From Phycisphaerae bacterium (lineage in GTDB: Bacteria; Planctomycetota; Phycisphaerae; SM23-33), in assembly GCA_011050235.1 (NCBI GenBank), contig DRGC01000063.1, forward strand, positions 1 through 55,996: a DNA stretch of 55,996 bases. Direction: 5' to 3'. The position numbers and the translations under genes were made by a program. This document shows positions 36,636 through 45,058 of this stretch, piece by piece; positions within the stretch are counted from its first letter, which is position 1; every line of letters begins with the position of its first letter. The notes beneath the pieces were generated by a model that was not told the DNA's origin, ran no database searches, and saw only the letters and a program-made list of their open reading frames with translations.

Positions 36636-36770
36636 CCATGGGCAAAAAGAAGATACTGTGGCCAATGCCGTCAAGTTGACCGGCGAACGAATCGCCAAAG
36701 GCGCCCGACTGATCCCTCTTGGGAAGAAGCACATGCCAAACCGCGGGGTGAGGTCCATCTGCTGTGACAC
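36613..36770 (-). pseudogene. decayed N-terminal piece of an SGNH/TPR gene
   Basis: The minus strand reads 'RFGMCFFPRGISRAPLAIRS', close to 'RFGWRFFPRDISRAPLPIHL' of the intact protein at 42188. A shifted frame then gives 'FAGQLDGIGHSIFFLPMVDG' in place of the intact 'KPDGAYRIFVMGGSAA' region of the paralogue at 44909, and ends at a stop. So this is a frameshifted relic of the same family. The rest of the gap to the next gene (36771-37022) shows nothing recognisable. Confidence 0.65.
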
Positions 36771-37022
36771 AGCGGCGCCAAGGAGCCCGAAAGGGGGCGT
36801 CGCGACCGTCCATAGTCCGCCGTAATCGTTGCAATCAGAGCCTTTGCGCTCCCCAGGGGCCGATTCGATCGTGCAAAATAAAGTTGCTACGACGGGTATC
36901 TTGCTCCGATAATCAGCTGTCGGAGGCCCCCAGGCCGGGCGGCTTTCCAGACATAGGATATTCTTGAGGCGGTCCTCGAGCCGGCCGTTGTCGGCGCAGA
37001 TCGCTTCAACCAGGTGTCATTG

Positions 37023-38132
37023 ATGCCCATCGATATTTGCAGTCTCGACTCCGCTGACGTCGCGGAGGTCTACCTCACCGCCGCGCCCACGCCCGGCGGC
37101 GCCGACCAGCAAGCGCCAGAGGTCTTTGGCGCCATAGCCTCGGCGCTGCGCGACATCGGGGCGACGATGATCAATGAGCGGGTCTTCTTCGCCCCCAACT
37201 GCGCCAAGGTCGTCGCCGCCGCCAGGGCCGACGCCTATGGCGATCTCGACGACGGCGTTCGCCCGTCGCTGCTGCACATCGCCGGCAATGCCAACGGCCC
37301 GTTGGGTGGCGTCCAGATACACGCCGTTGTCGGTGATGTATCCATCGATGGGCTTGAAGTGGACGGCAACCGGTGTGGCCGGCTCGTTCGTTGCGGCGAC
37401 CGGGGTCTGTTGACCGTATCCGGCCTGACCGCCCCGCAGGCGGGCTCGGCGGTCGATCAGGCCCGCGCGATGCTGGCAGCGGCCGAAAACTTCGCCCACC
37501 AGGCCGGTGTCGACATGTTCGCCGTCCCGCGAACGTGGATCTGGCTGGCCGACCTGCTGGCGTGGTATGACGACTTTAACGCCGTTCGCAACGACTTCTT
37601 CCGCCAGCGCGGCCTGCTGAGCGATTCGGCGGGCCACCAGCTGCCCGCCAGCACCGGCATCAGCATCGGCCCGGCCGACGGCGGACACTGCGCGATGGAC
37701 ATGGTTGCGGTGGCCGGTGACAACAAGATCGTCGAGCGATATCTTGCCGGCGGCGATCAGAACTCGGCCTTCGATTACGGGTCGGCATTCTCGCGAGCCG
37801 TGCGGGCTGAGACGCTCGCCGGCAGCACCGTGTACGTTTCTGGAACCGCCGCCATCAACGCCGAAGGCGCCTCCGAACACATCGACGACGCTGCCGCCCA
37901 GATCGCCGATACCATCGGCCACGCCCGAGCGGTCCTGGCCGACGCCGACTGCGGCGACGACGACGTGGTCCAGTCGATGATCTACTGCAAGACGCCCGAG
38001 GTCGAACAGGAGTTCCACAGGCAGTTCGGCGATTTGTGCTGGCCGCAGATCATCGCCGTCTGTGACATCTGCCGCCACGATCTGCTGTTCGAGGTCGAGG
38101 TCACCGCTTGCCCGGGCGCCAAGAAGCTCTGA
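37023..38132 (+). CDS. RidA/chorismatase-like protein
   Basis: The 369-residue protein has a C-terminal RidA-like (YjgF) domain: 'STVYVSGTAAINAEG', 'IDDAAAQIADTIGHARAVLADA' and 'LLFEVEVTACPG'. The N-terminal half contains 'LLHIAGNANGPLGGVQIHAV' and 'AVPRTWIWLADLLAWYDDFNAVRNDFFRQRG', which recalls the conserved 'RTW' segment and arginine-rich stretch of chorismatases of the FkbO/Hyg5/XanB2 group. Such enzymes split chorismate into pyruvate and a benzoate. Whether the active site is intact cannot be settled here. The ATG at 37023 has AGGTG upstream; GTG 37014 and TTG 37020 are in-frame alternatives. Confidence 0.65.
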   Translation: MPIDICSLDSADVAEVYLTAAPTPGGADQQAPEVFGAIASALRDIGATMINERVFFAPNCAKVVAAARADAYGDLDDGVRPSLLHIAGNANGPLGGVQIHAVVGDVSIDGLEVDGNRCGRLVRCGDRGLLTVSGLTAPQAGSAVDQARAMLAAAENFAHQAGVDMFAVPRTWIWLADLLAWYDDFNAVRNDFFRQRGLLSDSAGHQLPASTGISIGPADGGHCAMDMVAVAGDNKIVERYLAGGDQNSAFDYGSAFSRAVRAETLAGSTVYVSGTAAINAEGASEHIDDAAAQIADTIGHARAVLADADCGDDDVVQSMIYCKTPEVEQEFHRQFGDLCWPQIIAVCDICRHDLLFEVEVTACPGAKKL

Positions 38133-38277
38133 TCCCTCCGGACCCATGGGGGAAGAACGCGCCGTCGGCCGTTATGGCGACTCAGTGGCGTCCAGTCCGA
38201 CCAACGGCTTGTGACGTCGGTACTGGCTTGAGATGCCGGCGGCCTCTTCTGCCTCATCCAAATCGCCCCGATGCTGC

Positions 38278-38587
38278 GGCTCAACTCTCGCGGAAAGAAC
38301 CGCCACCCGAATTGCGCGTTGCTCTCAAGGAATTCGCCGTTCTTGACAAAAAAGCTGGTCGAGTACCCATATCCAAGCACTCGCAGCGATCCCTCCAGAA
38401 GCCCCAAGAGCACACCAGGCACGACCAACCCGAGGATCAAGGCGGCGATCGCCCTGCGCAGGCGACTGCGCTTCTTCTTCGGCAACGGTATGCCATTCTT
38501 CGGCGAGGGCTTGGCGTCTTTCTGCGAGGGCCCGGCGTTCTTGGGCGAAGGATTGGCAGGTTTCGGCTTTTTCGAGCGTGAGGCCAT
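38278..38587 (-). pseudogene. truncated SGNH/TPR gene, N-terminal part only
   Basis: From an ATG at 38587 the minus strand encodes about 103 residues that match the start of the SGNH proteins at 42188 and 44909: a basic Lys/Pro-rich head ('KPSPKNGIPLPKKKRSR'), a membrane helix ('ALILGLVVPGVLLGLLEGSL'), 'RVLGYGYSTSFFVKNGEF' and 'FGWRFFPRELSR'. Homology then stops, and the open frame runs on without meaning into the antisense of the RidA-like gene, ending at 37982. The catalytic SGNH domain is absent. It has the same orientation as the relic at 36613. Confidence 0.7.
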
Positions 38588-38869
38588 CCTAATCCGTTGT
38601 CCCGTCGCTCGCTGGGTCGCGCCGGCGACAATGGACCTGCGGCCCACAACTGTTACGGGCCGACGTCAACCTCCATCTTATCCCCCCACCATACCGACGG
38701 CAACGGCCTTGGGGCCTTCTCGATCACCGCAAGAAGCGTCGAGTGACTCACCCTCTGAGCCACCAAGGACCCCGCCGTTGATGTCACCGTGAATCTCTCG
38801 GCGTCCAAGCCTTGAGAACGTCAGTCGCAATCCGTTACACTCGCCTGCCCACGGCGAACTCACCAAAGA

Positions 38870-38903
38870 AAGCGGGCGGCGGCCTGATGACCGTCACCCG
38901 CTT
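38870..38903 (-). terminator. probable terminator of the gene at 38930-40345
   Basis: On the minus strand AAGCGGG and CCCGCTT pair, with a further CGG/CCG pairing inside, and TCTTTGG follows. It lies 27 bases past the stop codon. The T-run is poor. The rest of 38588-38929 shows nothing recognisable. Confidence 0.5.
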
Positions 38904-38929
38904 GTCTACGTTGAAGCGCTTGGTTGCTG

Positions 38930-40345
38930 CTAGCTCTTGCGACGCCGTCTGGCCATCAGGCCTGTTGCTCCCAGGGCCAGCAAACCAATGGTGACAGGCT
39001 CTGGTACAGCGGGGTCGGCGATGAAGCCGAAGTTCGTCTTCAGGATCGCCAGGTCCGTGCCGTCGACGAAGGCGTCGCAGTTGGCGTTGCCGTCGGCATA
39101 GTTCTGGTCCGGCAGGCCGAAGGCGGTCTTCATCAGCGCCAGGTCCGTCCCATCGATCAGGCCGTCGAGGTTGAAGTCGCCGCGCTTGGTGCCCGCGCGA
39201 ACGCCATCGGTCAGCCCGACGAGGTTCTCGATCAGAAAGATCATGTCGGCCTCGTCGGCGTCGCCGTCGCCATCCAGGTCGTAGGCCGCATCACCCAGGT
39301 TGGCGCAAAGCTCAGTGATATCATCGGCATCGACAAAGCCGTCGCCGGTGAAGTCGCCGAGGACGCCCACACTTGGTTCCGGGCCAAGGAGCGTGTCCGT
39401 GACTCTTTGACCGCCGGTGTGGTACGTGCCGCCGGTAATCTCGCCGGGGGAGTCGGAGGAGACGATTCGGACGGTCATGAAAAGGCCCGTAGAGCCAAAG
39501 TAATTCAGGATGCCGGAGGTATTTTCGAACCACACTTCATCGGTGTTGTGGTCGCTGACGTAGTAGGTGTAGAAGTCATCGTCAACGTAGGTGTCATCTT
39601 CGTTATCCGGGATGCCATCCGGTCCGGGATCGACCGATACCGGACCTACAATGCCGTCTGCGCCAGAATTGACCCACTCCTGCGTTCGGGTGCTGTGGGA
39701 CACGCCGCCCCTGGGGAAGAGGATGTTGCCTTGCCCGTAGGCGGTGCCGGCGCGCCACTCGTTGTCGTAGGCCCAACTGGTGCTGTCCCAACTGGGATCG
39801 GTGGGCTCGATCCACGCGCCGATCAACGGGCCGCCGGGGAAGGCCTCTTCCTGGCCCCACGTGGATGGCCATAGCTGGGGGTAGAGCCCGCCGCCCCACT
39901 GCCTGGGGATGCCAGCCGAGTTGGCGCACCAAATCTGCCGGACCCTGTAGTTCCAGGAGTCGGTGGCGGTGGCGGGGTCCCAGAGGATGGGATCAGCGAC
40001 ATAGTAGTCGTCACGGCTGCCAAAGGGGTCACCGAGGTCATCCACGACGCCATCGGGATTGTACCAGCCGGGTGATTTCCAGCGGTTGACGATGTTGTCC
40101 ACGTTCAGGCCGTTGAGGTAGCCATCACTAAAGTGGGTGTAGTTGCTGCCTCCGGCATCGGTCGTGCCGACGGCGGAGTAGGCGTATTCCCACATCCCGG
40201 GGAAGTCGTCACCTGGGCCCAGTAGGCGATAGTCATCCAGTACCATGACGGTGTCGCCGGGGACCGATGGGCGGTCCGCCGAAGCAACATTGGCCGTGAC
40301 CATCACCAGCGCCGCGACGGCGATTGTGATTCTGCCTAGTTTCAT
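38930..40345 (-). CDS. exported protein with dockerin-like repeats and PEP-CTERM tail, second copy
   Basis: The 471-residue product has a signal peptide (about 1-24), a first domain that resembles its neighbour's ('VMVLDDYRLLGPGDDFPGMW'), a longer middle with 'GGTYHTGGQRVTDTLLGPE', then Asp-rich repeats: 'GDFTGDGFVDADDITELC', 'YDLDGDGDADEADMIFLIE', 'GDFNLDGLIDGTDLALMKTA' and 'NCDAFVDGTDLAILKTNFGF'. It ends in 'VPEPVTIGLLALGATGLMARRRRKS', a PEP-CTERM signal. The ATG at 40345 follows AAAGGA. It is about 110 residues longer than the first copy, mainly in the middle. It is presumably sorted to the cell surface by an exosortase, which is not in this window. Confidence 0.9.
   Translation of the reverse strand: MKLGRITIAVAALVMVTANVASADRPSVPGDTVMVLDDYRLLGPGDDFPGMWEYAYSAVGTTDAGGSNYTHFSDGYLNGLNVDNIVNRWKSPGWYNPDGVVDDLGDPFGSRDDYYVADPILWDPATATDSWNYRVRQIWCANSAGIPRQWGGGLYPQLWPSTWGQEEAFPGGPLIGAWIEPTDPSWDSTSWAYDNEWRAGTAYGQGNILFPRGGVSHSTRTQEWVNSGADGIVGPVSVDPGPDGIPDNEDDTYVDDDFYTYYVSDHNTDEVWFENTSGILNYFGSTGLFMTVRIVSSDSPGEITGGTYHTGGQRVTDTLLGPEPSVGVLGDFTGDGFVDADDITELCANLGDAAYDLDGDGDADEADMIFLIENLVGLTDGVRAGTKRGDFNLDGLIDGTDLALMKTAFGLPDQNYADGNANCDAFVDGTDLAILKTNFGFIADPAVPEPVTIGLLALGATGLMARRRRKS
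38970..39070. repeat. 101 bp near-identical block, copy 2 (with 35444-35544)
   Basis: Second copy of the block described at 35444. The near identity against a diverged background points to recent duplication or gene conversion. Confidence 0.9.
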
Positions 40346-40382
40346 AATATCCAATCCTTTCTGAATGCCCATGTCGCTCTCA

Positions 40383-40406
40383 CACGATTGAACCCACGAT
40401 TGAACC
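40383..40406. repeat. tandem 12 bp repeat (two copies)
   Basis: ACGATTGAACCC occurs twice without a gap in the leader of the second dockerin/PEP-CTERM gene. It could be a binding site or a slippage product. Confidence 0.6.
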
Positions 40407-40513
40407 CAGGGCTTGGACGTTCGATCAGCCGCCACGTAGCTCTCCCACACTTGCCAGTGCAAAACCAATACAGGCAGACAGCCGGCCGAAAGTCCGAACA
40501 CATTCCAATGTCA

Positions 40514-40543
40514 ATTGTACCAGAATGTAGCCGTGAGGAACAA
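40514..40543 (-). promoter_or_regulatory. possible promoter of the gene at 38930-40345 (TTGTTC-N18-TACAAT)
   Basis: On the minus strand TTGTTC (40543-40538) and TACAAT (40519-40514) are 18 bases apart. The -35 is weak. The leader would be about 160 bases. Confidence 0.4.
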
Positions 40544-40578
40544 CCGAAATAAGGCAAAATACCTACGAAAAACTGTGC

Positions 40579-40611
40579 GGGTGACTGAGGACCATCAGGC
40601 CTCAGTCACCC
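40579..40611 (-). terminator. intrinsic terminator of the gene at 40657-41430
   Basis: GGGTGACTGAGG and CCTCAGTCACCC pair perfectly over 12 bases around a nine-base loop. On the minus strand GCACAGTTTTT follows. It lies 46 bases past the stop codon. Confidence 0.85.
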
Positions 40612-40656
40612 CCACAGGGGTTTCACATCACCCTACTCCGTTCCGTGCCTGGGGTT

Positions 40657-41430
40657 CTACTTCCTCTTGCGACGGATCAGAGCAGCGATGCCACCAAGGG
40701 CCAGCAGGCCCATCGTGGCGGGCTCGGGAACGACGGTGATGATCATCGAGAAGTCGGCTTGCCCAGCGCTAAGCCAGTCAGTGCCGTGCTCATTGCCGGC
40801 CTCGGTTAAGGCTGAACTCCAGCCGCCGCCACCCCACGGACCTGAGCTGGTCACGTTGACGTCGAAACGCGTCGTGGAACCGACTACGGCGTCAGAACGA
40901 ATCGGGACCCAGAAACCAGCGACGATGCCGCCGCTACCGAACGCGGACAGATAGTCAGCAACGCTGTAGCCTTCGATCGGCACACCGCCGGGATCGCCGC
41001 CGTTGAAAATCTGGTACATATACAGGTTCGACGGCCCGTTGTAGTCGATGTTCAGGGTGTCGAAGCTGCCACCATAGGTGACGATCTCGTTGCCTTGGTA
41101 GGACGTGCTCTGGTAGTCACGCGGCATCATGTACGATGCCACGTCGACGGTCACATAACCGCCAGGCGCCATGGTCGTGTCCACGACGGCGATGTCCCAA
41201 TCGGCATTCAGGAAGTAATTCACGCCGTTGCCCTGGTTCGACGTGCTGTTCACCATCAACTGGATGAACACCGTCTCGCCGGGAGCTGCATCGACGCGCG
41301 AATCATTCGGGGCGCCAGACAGGTCACGCCAATACAACCGCATGGTGCCGGGGAGGACATTGGCGTTCGCCGATACGCACAGCGCAAGAACCACCACTAT
41401 CCCAAAAATCCTCTTCAAAATCTTCTTCAT
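40657..41430 (-). CDS. exported PEP-CTERM protein, no other recognised domain
   Basis: The 257-residue product has a short signal peptide ('MKKILKRIFGIVVVLALCVS', cut near 'ANA'), a beta-rich middle of about 200 residues with 'GETVFIQLMVNSTSNQGNGV', 'LNADWDIAVVDTTMAPGGYV' and 'GIVAGFWVPIRSDAVVGSTT', and a PEP-CTERM end 'VPEPATMGLLALGGIAALIRRKRK'. The middle could be a cohesin-like or Ig-like beta domain of the kind often found in PEP-CTERM proteins, but I cannot name it. AAGGAG lies upstream of the ATG. Promoter and terminator are both readable, so it is a single-gene unit. Confidence 0.88.
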   Translation of the reverse strand: MKKILKRIFGIVVVLALCVSANANVLPGTMRLYWRDLSGAPNDSRVDAAPGETVFIQLMVNSTSNQGNGVNYFLNADWDIAVVDTTMAPGGYVTVDVASYMMPRDYQSTSYQGNEIVTYGGSFDTLNIDYNGPSNLYMYQIFNGGDPGGVPIEGYSVADYLSAFGSGGIVAGFWVPIRSDAVVGSTTRFDVNVTSSGPWGGGGWSSALTEAGNEHGTDWLSAGQADFSMIITVVPEPATMGLLALGGIAALIRRKRK

Positions 41431-41609
41431 TATTCTGCTCCTTCCACTCTCCAGAAAGTGTCAGTATCGCGTTGGTCAGACACGCGCCGTTTCCAACTCC
41501 GATACCTCACCAACCTTCCAACTACGCTCTTCCATTCCTACTTCGAAGCCCAACGGTGGATGCGGCCCGACTGGGCCAGAGCCTCAGTTCAGTAAGATAT
41601 GACCATGTG

Positions 41610-41639
41610 AGTATAAACCAGGTGGGCGTATCTAGTCAA
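41610..41639 (-). promoter_or_regulatory. promoter of the gene at 40657-41430 (TTGACT-N18-TATACT)
   Basis: On the minus strand TTGACT (41639-41634) and TATACT (41615-41610) are 18 bases apart, each one base from consensus. The leader to the ATG is about 173 bases. Confidence 0.65.
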
Positions 41640-41714
41640 CAGAAAACCGCCCTATCATTGCCTTTTCCAGAAAAAAAAGCGACGCCAACAACGATAATGC
41701 GCATCTCCTTATCA

Positions 41715-41746
41715 ATTAGTCGATTATATTATTAGTCGATTATATT
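41715..41746. repeat. AT-rich tandem 16 bp repeat (two perfect copies)
   Basis: ATTAGTCGATTATATT occurs twice in direct succession. The stretch is strikingly AT-rich for this DNA and lies in the 757-base gap upstream of the SGNH module. It contains several possible -10 boxes on both strands and may be a promoter or regulator site. Confidence 0.75.
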
Positions 41747-41752
41747 TATATT

Positions 41753-42187
41753 ATGATACTGCACGTCTCGCTGCAGAGGCCCTTGTCTTGCGTCGTTATC
41801 GGCGCGCCCCGCAAACATTTGACCAACACAGGAGATATGTCAATCAAGCAGGCGCGAGCGAGATGGGCCCGGTTCTGCTTCCTGGAGGGGGGAGAACCCC
41901 GGAGGGTAAAATTACGGCGTTCACCTGATCGGTGGGCCCTGTTGGGCTTGGTTATGTCTGGAGAGGATAGCCTGTCGTCGGCGGAGGCCCTTGCCGACCT
42001 ACACGCGTCAAGAGCGCTCGCGGCGATCGGCCTGGCTGCCCGCGGCGTTCGGTTGGCAATCGCAGGTGCGGACACGCCCGCACTAACGAGATTGACACTG
42101 GCATGGGGTAGATCGGGCCTCTATGATCCGCACGCGCGGCCGCCACCACGAAGGCCGGCCCGTTCTGCAGGCAACAGGGAGAGCTGA
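41753..42187 (+). CDS. doubtful 144-codon open frame before the SGNH module
   Basis: The frame begins at an ATG inside the AT-rich region and stops one base before the SGNH gene start (TGA followed by ATG). A second ATG at 41837 has AGGAG only three bases ahead, which is too close. The product is Ala/Arg-rich with no recognised domain and no signal peptide. Its last codons lie in the block repeated at 44873, where no such frame ends in the same way. I think it is probably not a gene; otherwise 41431-42187 holds only the repeats and the promoter of the PEP-CTERM gene. Confidence 0.2.
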   Translation: MILHVSLQRPLSCVVIGAPRKHLTNTGDMSIKQARARWARFCFLEGGEPRRVKLRRSPDRWALLGLVMSGEDSLSSAEALADLHASRALAAIGLAARGVRLAIAGADTPALTRLTLAWGRSGLYDPHARPPPRRPARSAGNRES

Positions 42188-42340
42188 ATGAACTCGGACT
42201 CTGACAGCCCGGACGCTTGCAACCCCGCAGCGGGCCCCGCACACGAGGGCACGCGTCGCCCCAAGCCGCGACGGCGGCGGCGACGTTGGCGGTTCTACCT
42301 TATGACCGTGGTGGTCGTGCCGGCGCTGCTGCTGGGCCTG
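42152..42340. repeat. 5'-end block shared by the two SGNH genes, copy A
   Basis: This 189 bp block is matched by 44873-45058 (186 bp) with three substitutions and one three-base gap. It covers about 36 bases before the ATG and the coding region for the head and most of the membrane helix. Weaker similarity continues for another 30 bases. Confidence 0.9.
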
Positions 42341-44860
42341 CTGGAGGGGGGGCTGCGGATAGCGGGCTACGGGCATCGGCTGGGCTTCCTTATCAAGGCC
42401 GGCGATTTCTACCAGAGCAATCCGCGCTTCGGCTGGCGGTTCTTCCCGCGCGACATCAGCCGAGCGCCGTTGCCCATTCACCTGTCGATAGACAAACCGG
42501 CGGGGACTTACAGAATTGTCGTCGTCGGCGGGTCGGCCGCCATGGGCTACCCAGACGAGGCCTTTTCATTCTCCAGGTACCTGGAGGCGATGCTGCGGGA
42601 CAGCTACCCGGCGATTCGTTTCGAGCTGGCCAATGCGGCGATGACCGCGGCCAATTCTCACATGATGGTGCCCGCAGCCCGTGACTGCGCCAAACTCAAG
42701 CCGGACCTGCTTATCATCTATATGGGCAATAACGAAGTTGTGGGCCCCTACGGACCAGGCACGGTGTTCGCCGGGCCGTCGGCCAGCCTGCCGGTAATCC
42801 GCATGGGTCTGTGGGTCAAGGCCGCGCGTGTGGGACAACTGGTGAGCAACACGGTCGGCGTGGTGTCCGGCGGCAAAGGCTCGGCGGAATGGCGCGGGAT
42901 GACGATGTTCATGGAGAACCTCGTTCCGGCCGATGATGCCCGTCTGGCCGATACGTACCGCCACTTCCGCCGCAACCTGCAGGATATCTGCCGAGCGGGC
43001 GCCGACGTCGGAGCGGGCGTGATTATCTGCACCGTGCCGGTGGACGTGCGGCACTGTGCGCCATTCGCCTCGACGCACCGCGACGGGCTAGGAGCCGAAG
43101 ACCTCATGCGATGGCAGGGCGCCTACGAGCAAGGCGTTACCCAGGAGCGCGCCGGCTTGTACGAGCAGGCCCTCAAACACTTCGCAGAGGCCATGGCCCT
43201 GGACGACCGCAGCGCGGATCTGCACTTCCGTCTGGGGCGGTGTTACGTTGAACTGGGCAAGCCTGGTGAAGCATTCGAGCACTTCAGGCAAGCCAGAGAG
43301 CTGGACGCGCTTCGGTTCCGGGCTGATGCGACGATCAACGACACGATTCGCCAGGTAGCCCGGGACTCCGACGGGCAGGTGACGCTGGTAGACGCCGAGC
43401 GGGCGTTCGGGACACTCGCCGACGTGGCGGGCAGCCCGGGCGAGGAGCTTTTTCTCGACCACGTCCACCCCAACTACCGCGGCAGCTATGAGCTGGCTCG
43501 CAGTGTCTTCCAAGCCGTCATGACGCAGTTGCCCGCGGGGGCCGGAGGCGACGGGAACGTCGAGGCGCCAACCTTCGAGCGATGCAATGACCTGCTGGCG
43601 CTGACCCACTCGGATCGCCTTCGACACGCCGCCTCCCTGTGGCAACTCACACGGGGGCCGCCATTCACCAATCAACTGAATTACAAGGACGTGCGCGGGC
43701 GAATGCTGGCCCGCCGGGAGGCCCTGTGGGCGAAAACTGTCCCAGAAGCCGACATGTTGGCCACCTACGATTCGGCATCCGCAGCCGCCCCCCAAGACGC
43801 GACGCTGCACATCTTTGCCGCCACCATCCATGGCAAGAGGCGGAACTTCCCCGTCGTCGCCCAGCACCTAGCCGAAGCCAAACGCCTGCGGCCCAACGAG
43901 GCGCAAATTTACTTCCTCGAGGCAACGATGTACCTGGACCAGGGCGACCTGCCTGAAGCTGAACGAGCCGTGGGCGCGTATCTGGACCTGCTGGACCACT
44001 CCCTGCCTAGTTATATCGCGGCGGTCAATCTGTTCGGGGCCTTCGGCAACCCCGTCAACGCGGAGGCGTATGCCCGCCAGGTCGTCCGCCGCATGCCCGA
44101 GCACGCGGCCGCATTGACGCTGCTGGCGAAGATCATCAAGTACCGCCTTCGCGTCGATCAAGCGGAGTACCGGCAGGGCCTGGCCGAAGCGGAGAACCTG
44201 CTGACCCAGGCTATTGGCCTCCAGCCGGAGTACCCCAACGCGTGGCTCCAGTTGGGCGAGGCCCAGCGGGCCACCGGCAGACTGTCAGAAGCGTCGGCGT
44301 CTTTCCGCCGTGCCGTTGAACTGGACCCATCCTTATCAGGGGCCTACGTGGGGATGGGCATGATGCTCTTCCGCCAGGGACACGTGCAGCAGGCCAAGGC
44401 CTGGCTGGCAAGAGCTGTCGAGCTGTCTCCCGACGACCTGTCGACGACGGCCAAGTATGCCGAACTGTTGTGCATGGACGGCAGCATTCGCCAGGCGGCG
44501 GCGTTGTTGCGGCGGGCGCTGCGGATCAGCCCGGACCTGCCGCCGATCACGGGAAAGCTGGCGTGGGTGTTGGCCACCTCAGCCGATCCGCAACTGCGCA
44601 ACGGCCCGGAGGCCGTCCGCCTGGCTGAGAGCGCCTTGGCCAAGAGCGAGGGGCGCCCTTCAACGATGCTGGTCTTGGCGGCGGCATACGCAGCCGACGG
44701 GCAGTTCCCCAAGGCCATCGCCATGGCGAACCAGGCTCTTGATAGGGCGCATGTCATTGGAAATGCAGCGCTGGCAAATCGCCTAGAGGATCATCTCGCC
44801 CGCTACGGCAGGGCTCAGGCCCTCAGTCTTGACAGCTACGACCGCCTCGAAGGCTGGTAG
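42188..44860 (+). CDS. membrane-anchored SGNH-hydrolase-like protein with C-terminal TPR repeats
   Basis: The 890-residue protein has a basic, polar head, one membrane helix (about 36-52, 'YLMTVVVVPALLLGLLEGG'), then an SGNH/GDSL-like domain: Ser116 in 'VVVGGSAAMG', 'ELANAAMTAANSHMM', Asn in 'LLIIYMGNNEVVGPYGPG' (181-183), and Asp424/His427 in 'LFLDHVHPN'. So Ser, Asn and the Asp/His pair of the fold are all present. A TPR pair (about 315-375) is inserted before the last block, and residues 550-890 hold at least seven more TPR-like repeats ('GEAQRATGRLSEASASFRRA'). The active part is probably outside the cytoplasm. The ATG follows GGGAGAG. Substrate is unknown; an ester or acetyl group is typical of the fold. 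Confidence 0.8.
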   Translation: MNSDSDSPDACNPAAGPAHEGTRRPKPRRRRRRWRFYLMTVVVVPALLLGLLEGGLRIAGYGHRLGFLIKAGDFYQSNPRFGWRFFPRDISRAPLPIHLSIDKPAGTYRIVVVGGSAAMGYPDEAFSFSRYLEAMLRDSYPAIRFELANAAMTAANSHMMVPAARDCAKLKPDLLIIYMGNNEVVGPYGPGTVFAGPSASLPVIRMGLWVKAARVGQLVSNTVGVVSGGKGSAEWRGMTMFMENLVPADDARLADTYRHFRRNLQDICRAGADVGAGVIICTVPVDVRHCAPFASTHRDGLGAEDLMRWQGAYEQGVTQERAGLYEQALKHFAEAMALDDRSADLHFRLGRCYVELGKPGEAFEHFRQARELDALRFRADATINDTIRQVARDSDGQVTLVDAERAFGTLADVAGSPGEELFLDHVHPNYRGSYELARSVFQAVMTQLPAGAGGDGNVEAPTFERCNDLLALTHSDRLRHAASLWQLTRGPPFTNQLNYKDVRGRMLARREALWAKTVPEADMLATYDSASAAAPQDATLHIFAATIHGKRRNFPVVAQHLAEAKRLRPNEAQIYFLEATMYLDQGDLPEAERAVGAYLDLLDHSLPSYIAAVNLFGAFGNPVNAEAYARQVVRRMPEHAAALTLLAKIIKYRLRVDQAEYRQGLAEAENLLTQAIGLQPEYPNAWLQLGEAQRATGRLSEASASFRRAVELDPSLSGAYVGMGMMLFRQGHVQQAKAWLARAVELSPDDLSTTAKYAELLCMDGSIRQAAALLRRALRISPDLPPITGKLAWVLATSADPQLRNGPEAVRLAESALAKSEGRPSTMLVLAAAYAADGQFPKAIAMANQALDRAHVIGNAALANRLEDHLARYGRAQALSLDSYDRLEGW

Positions 44861-44872
44861 GATCCGCCAGGC

Positions 44873-45058
44873 AGGCCGGCCCGTTCTGCAGGCAACAGAG
44901 AGAGCTGAATGAACTCGGACTCCGACAGCCCGAACGCTTGCAACCCCGCAGCGGGCCCCGCACACGAGGGCACGCGTCGCCCCAAGCCGCGGCGGCGGCG
45001 ACGTTGGCGGTTCTACCTTATGACCGTGGTGGTCGTGCCGGCGCTGCTGCTGGGCCTG
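44873..45058. repeat. 5'-end block shared by the two SGNH genes, copy B
   Basis: Second copy of the block at 42152, with the ribosome binding region, ATG and membrane anchor of the second SGNH gene. Three bases of a CGG run are missing compared with copy A. Confidence 0.9.

Noticed and set aside
37982-38277. Continuation of the truncated SGNH frame to a stop at 37982
   Set aside because: Homology to SGNH proteins ends near 38278, and the remaining frame is antisense to the 3' end of the RidA-like gene, so it is read-through without meaning.
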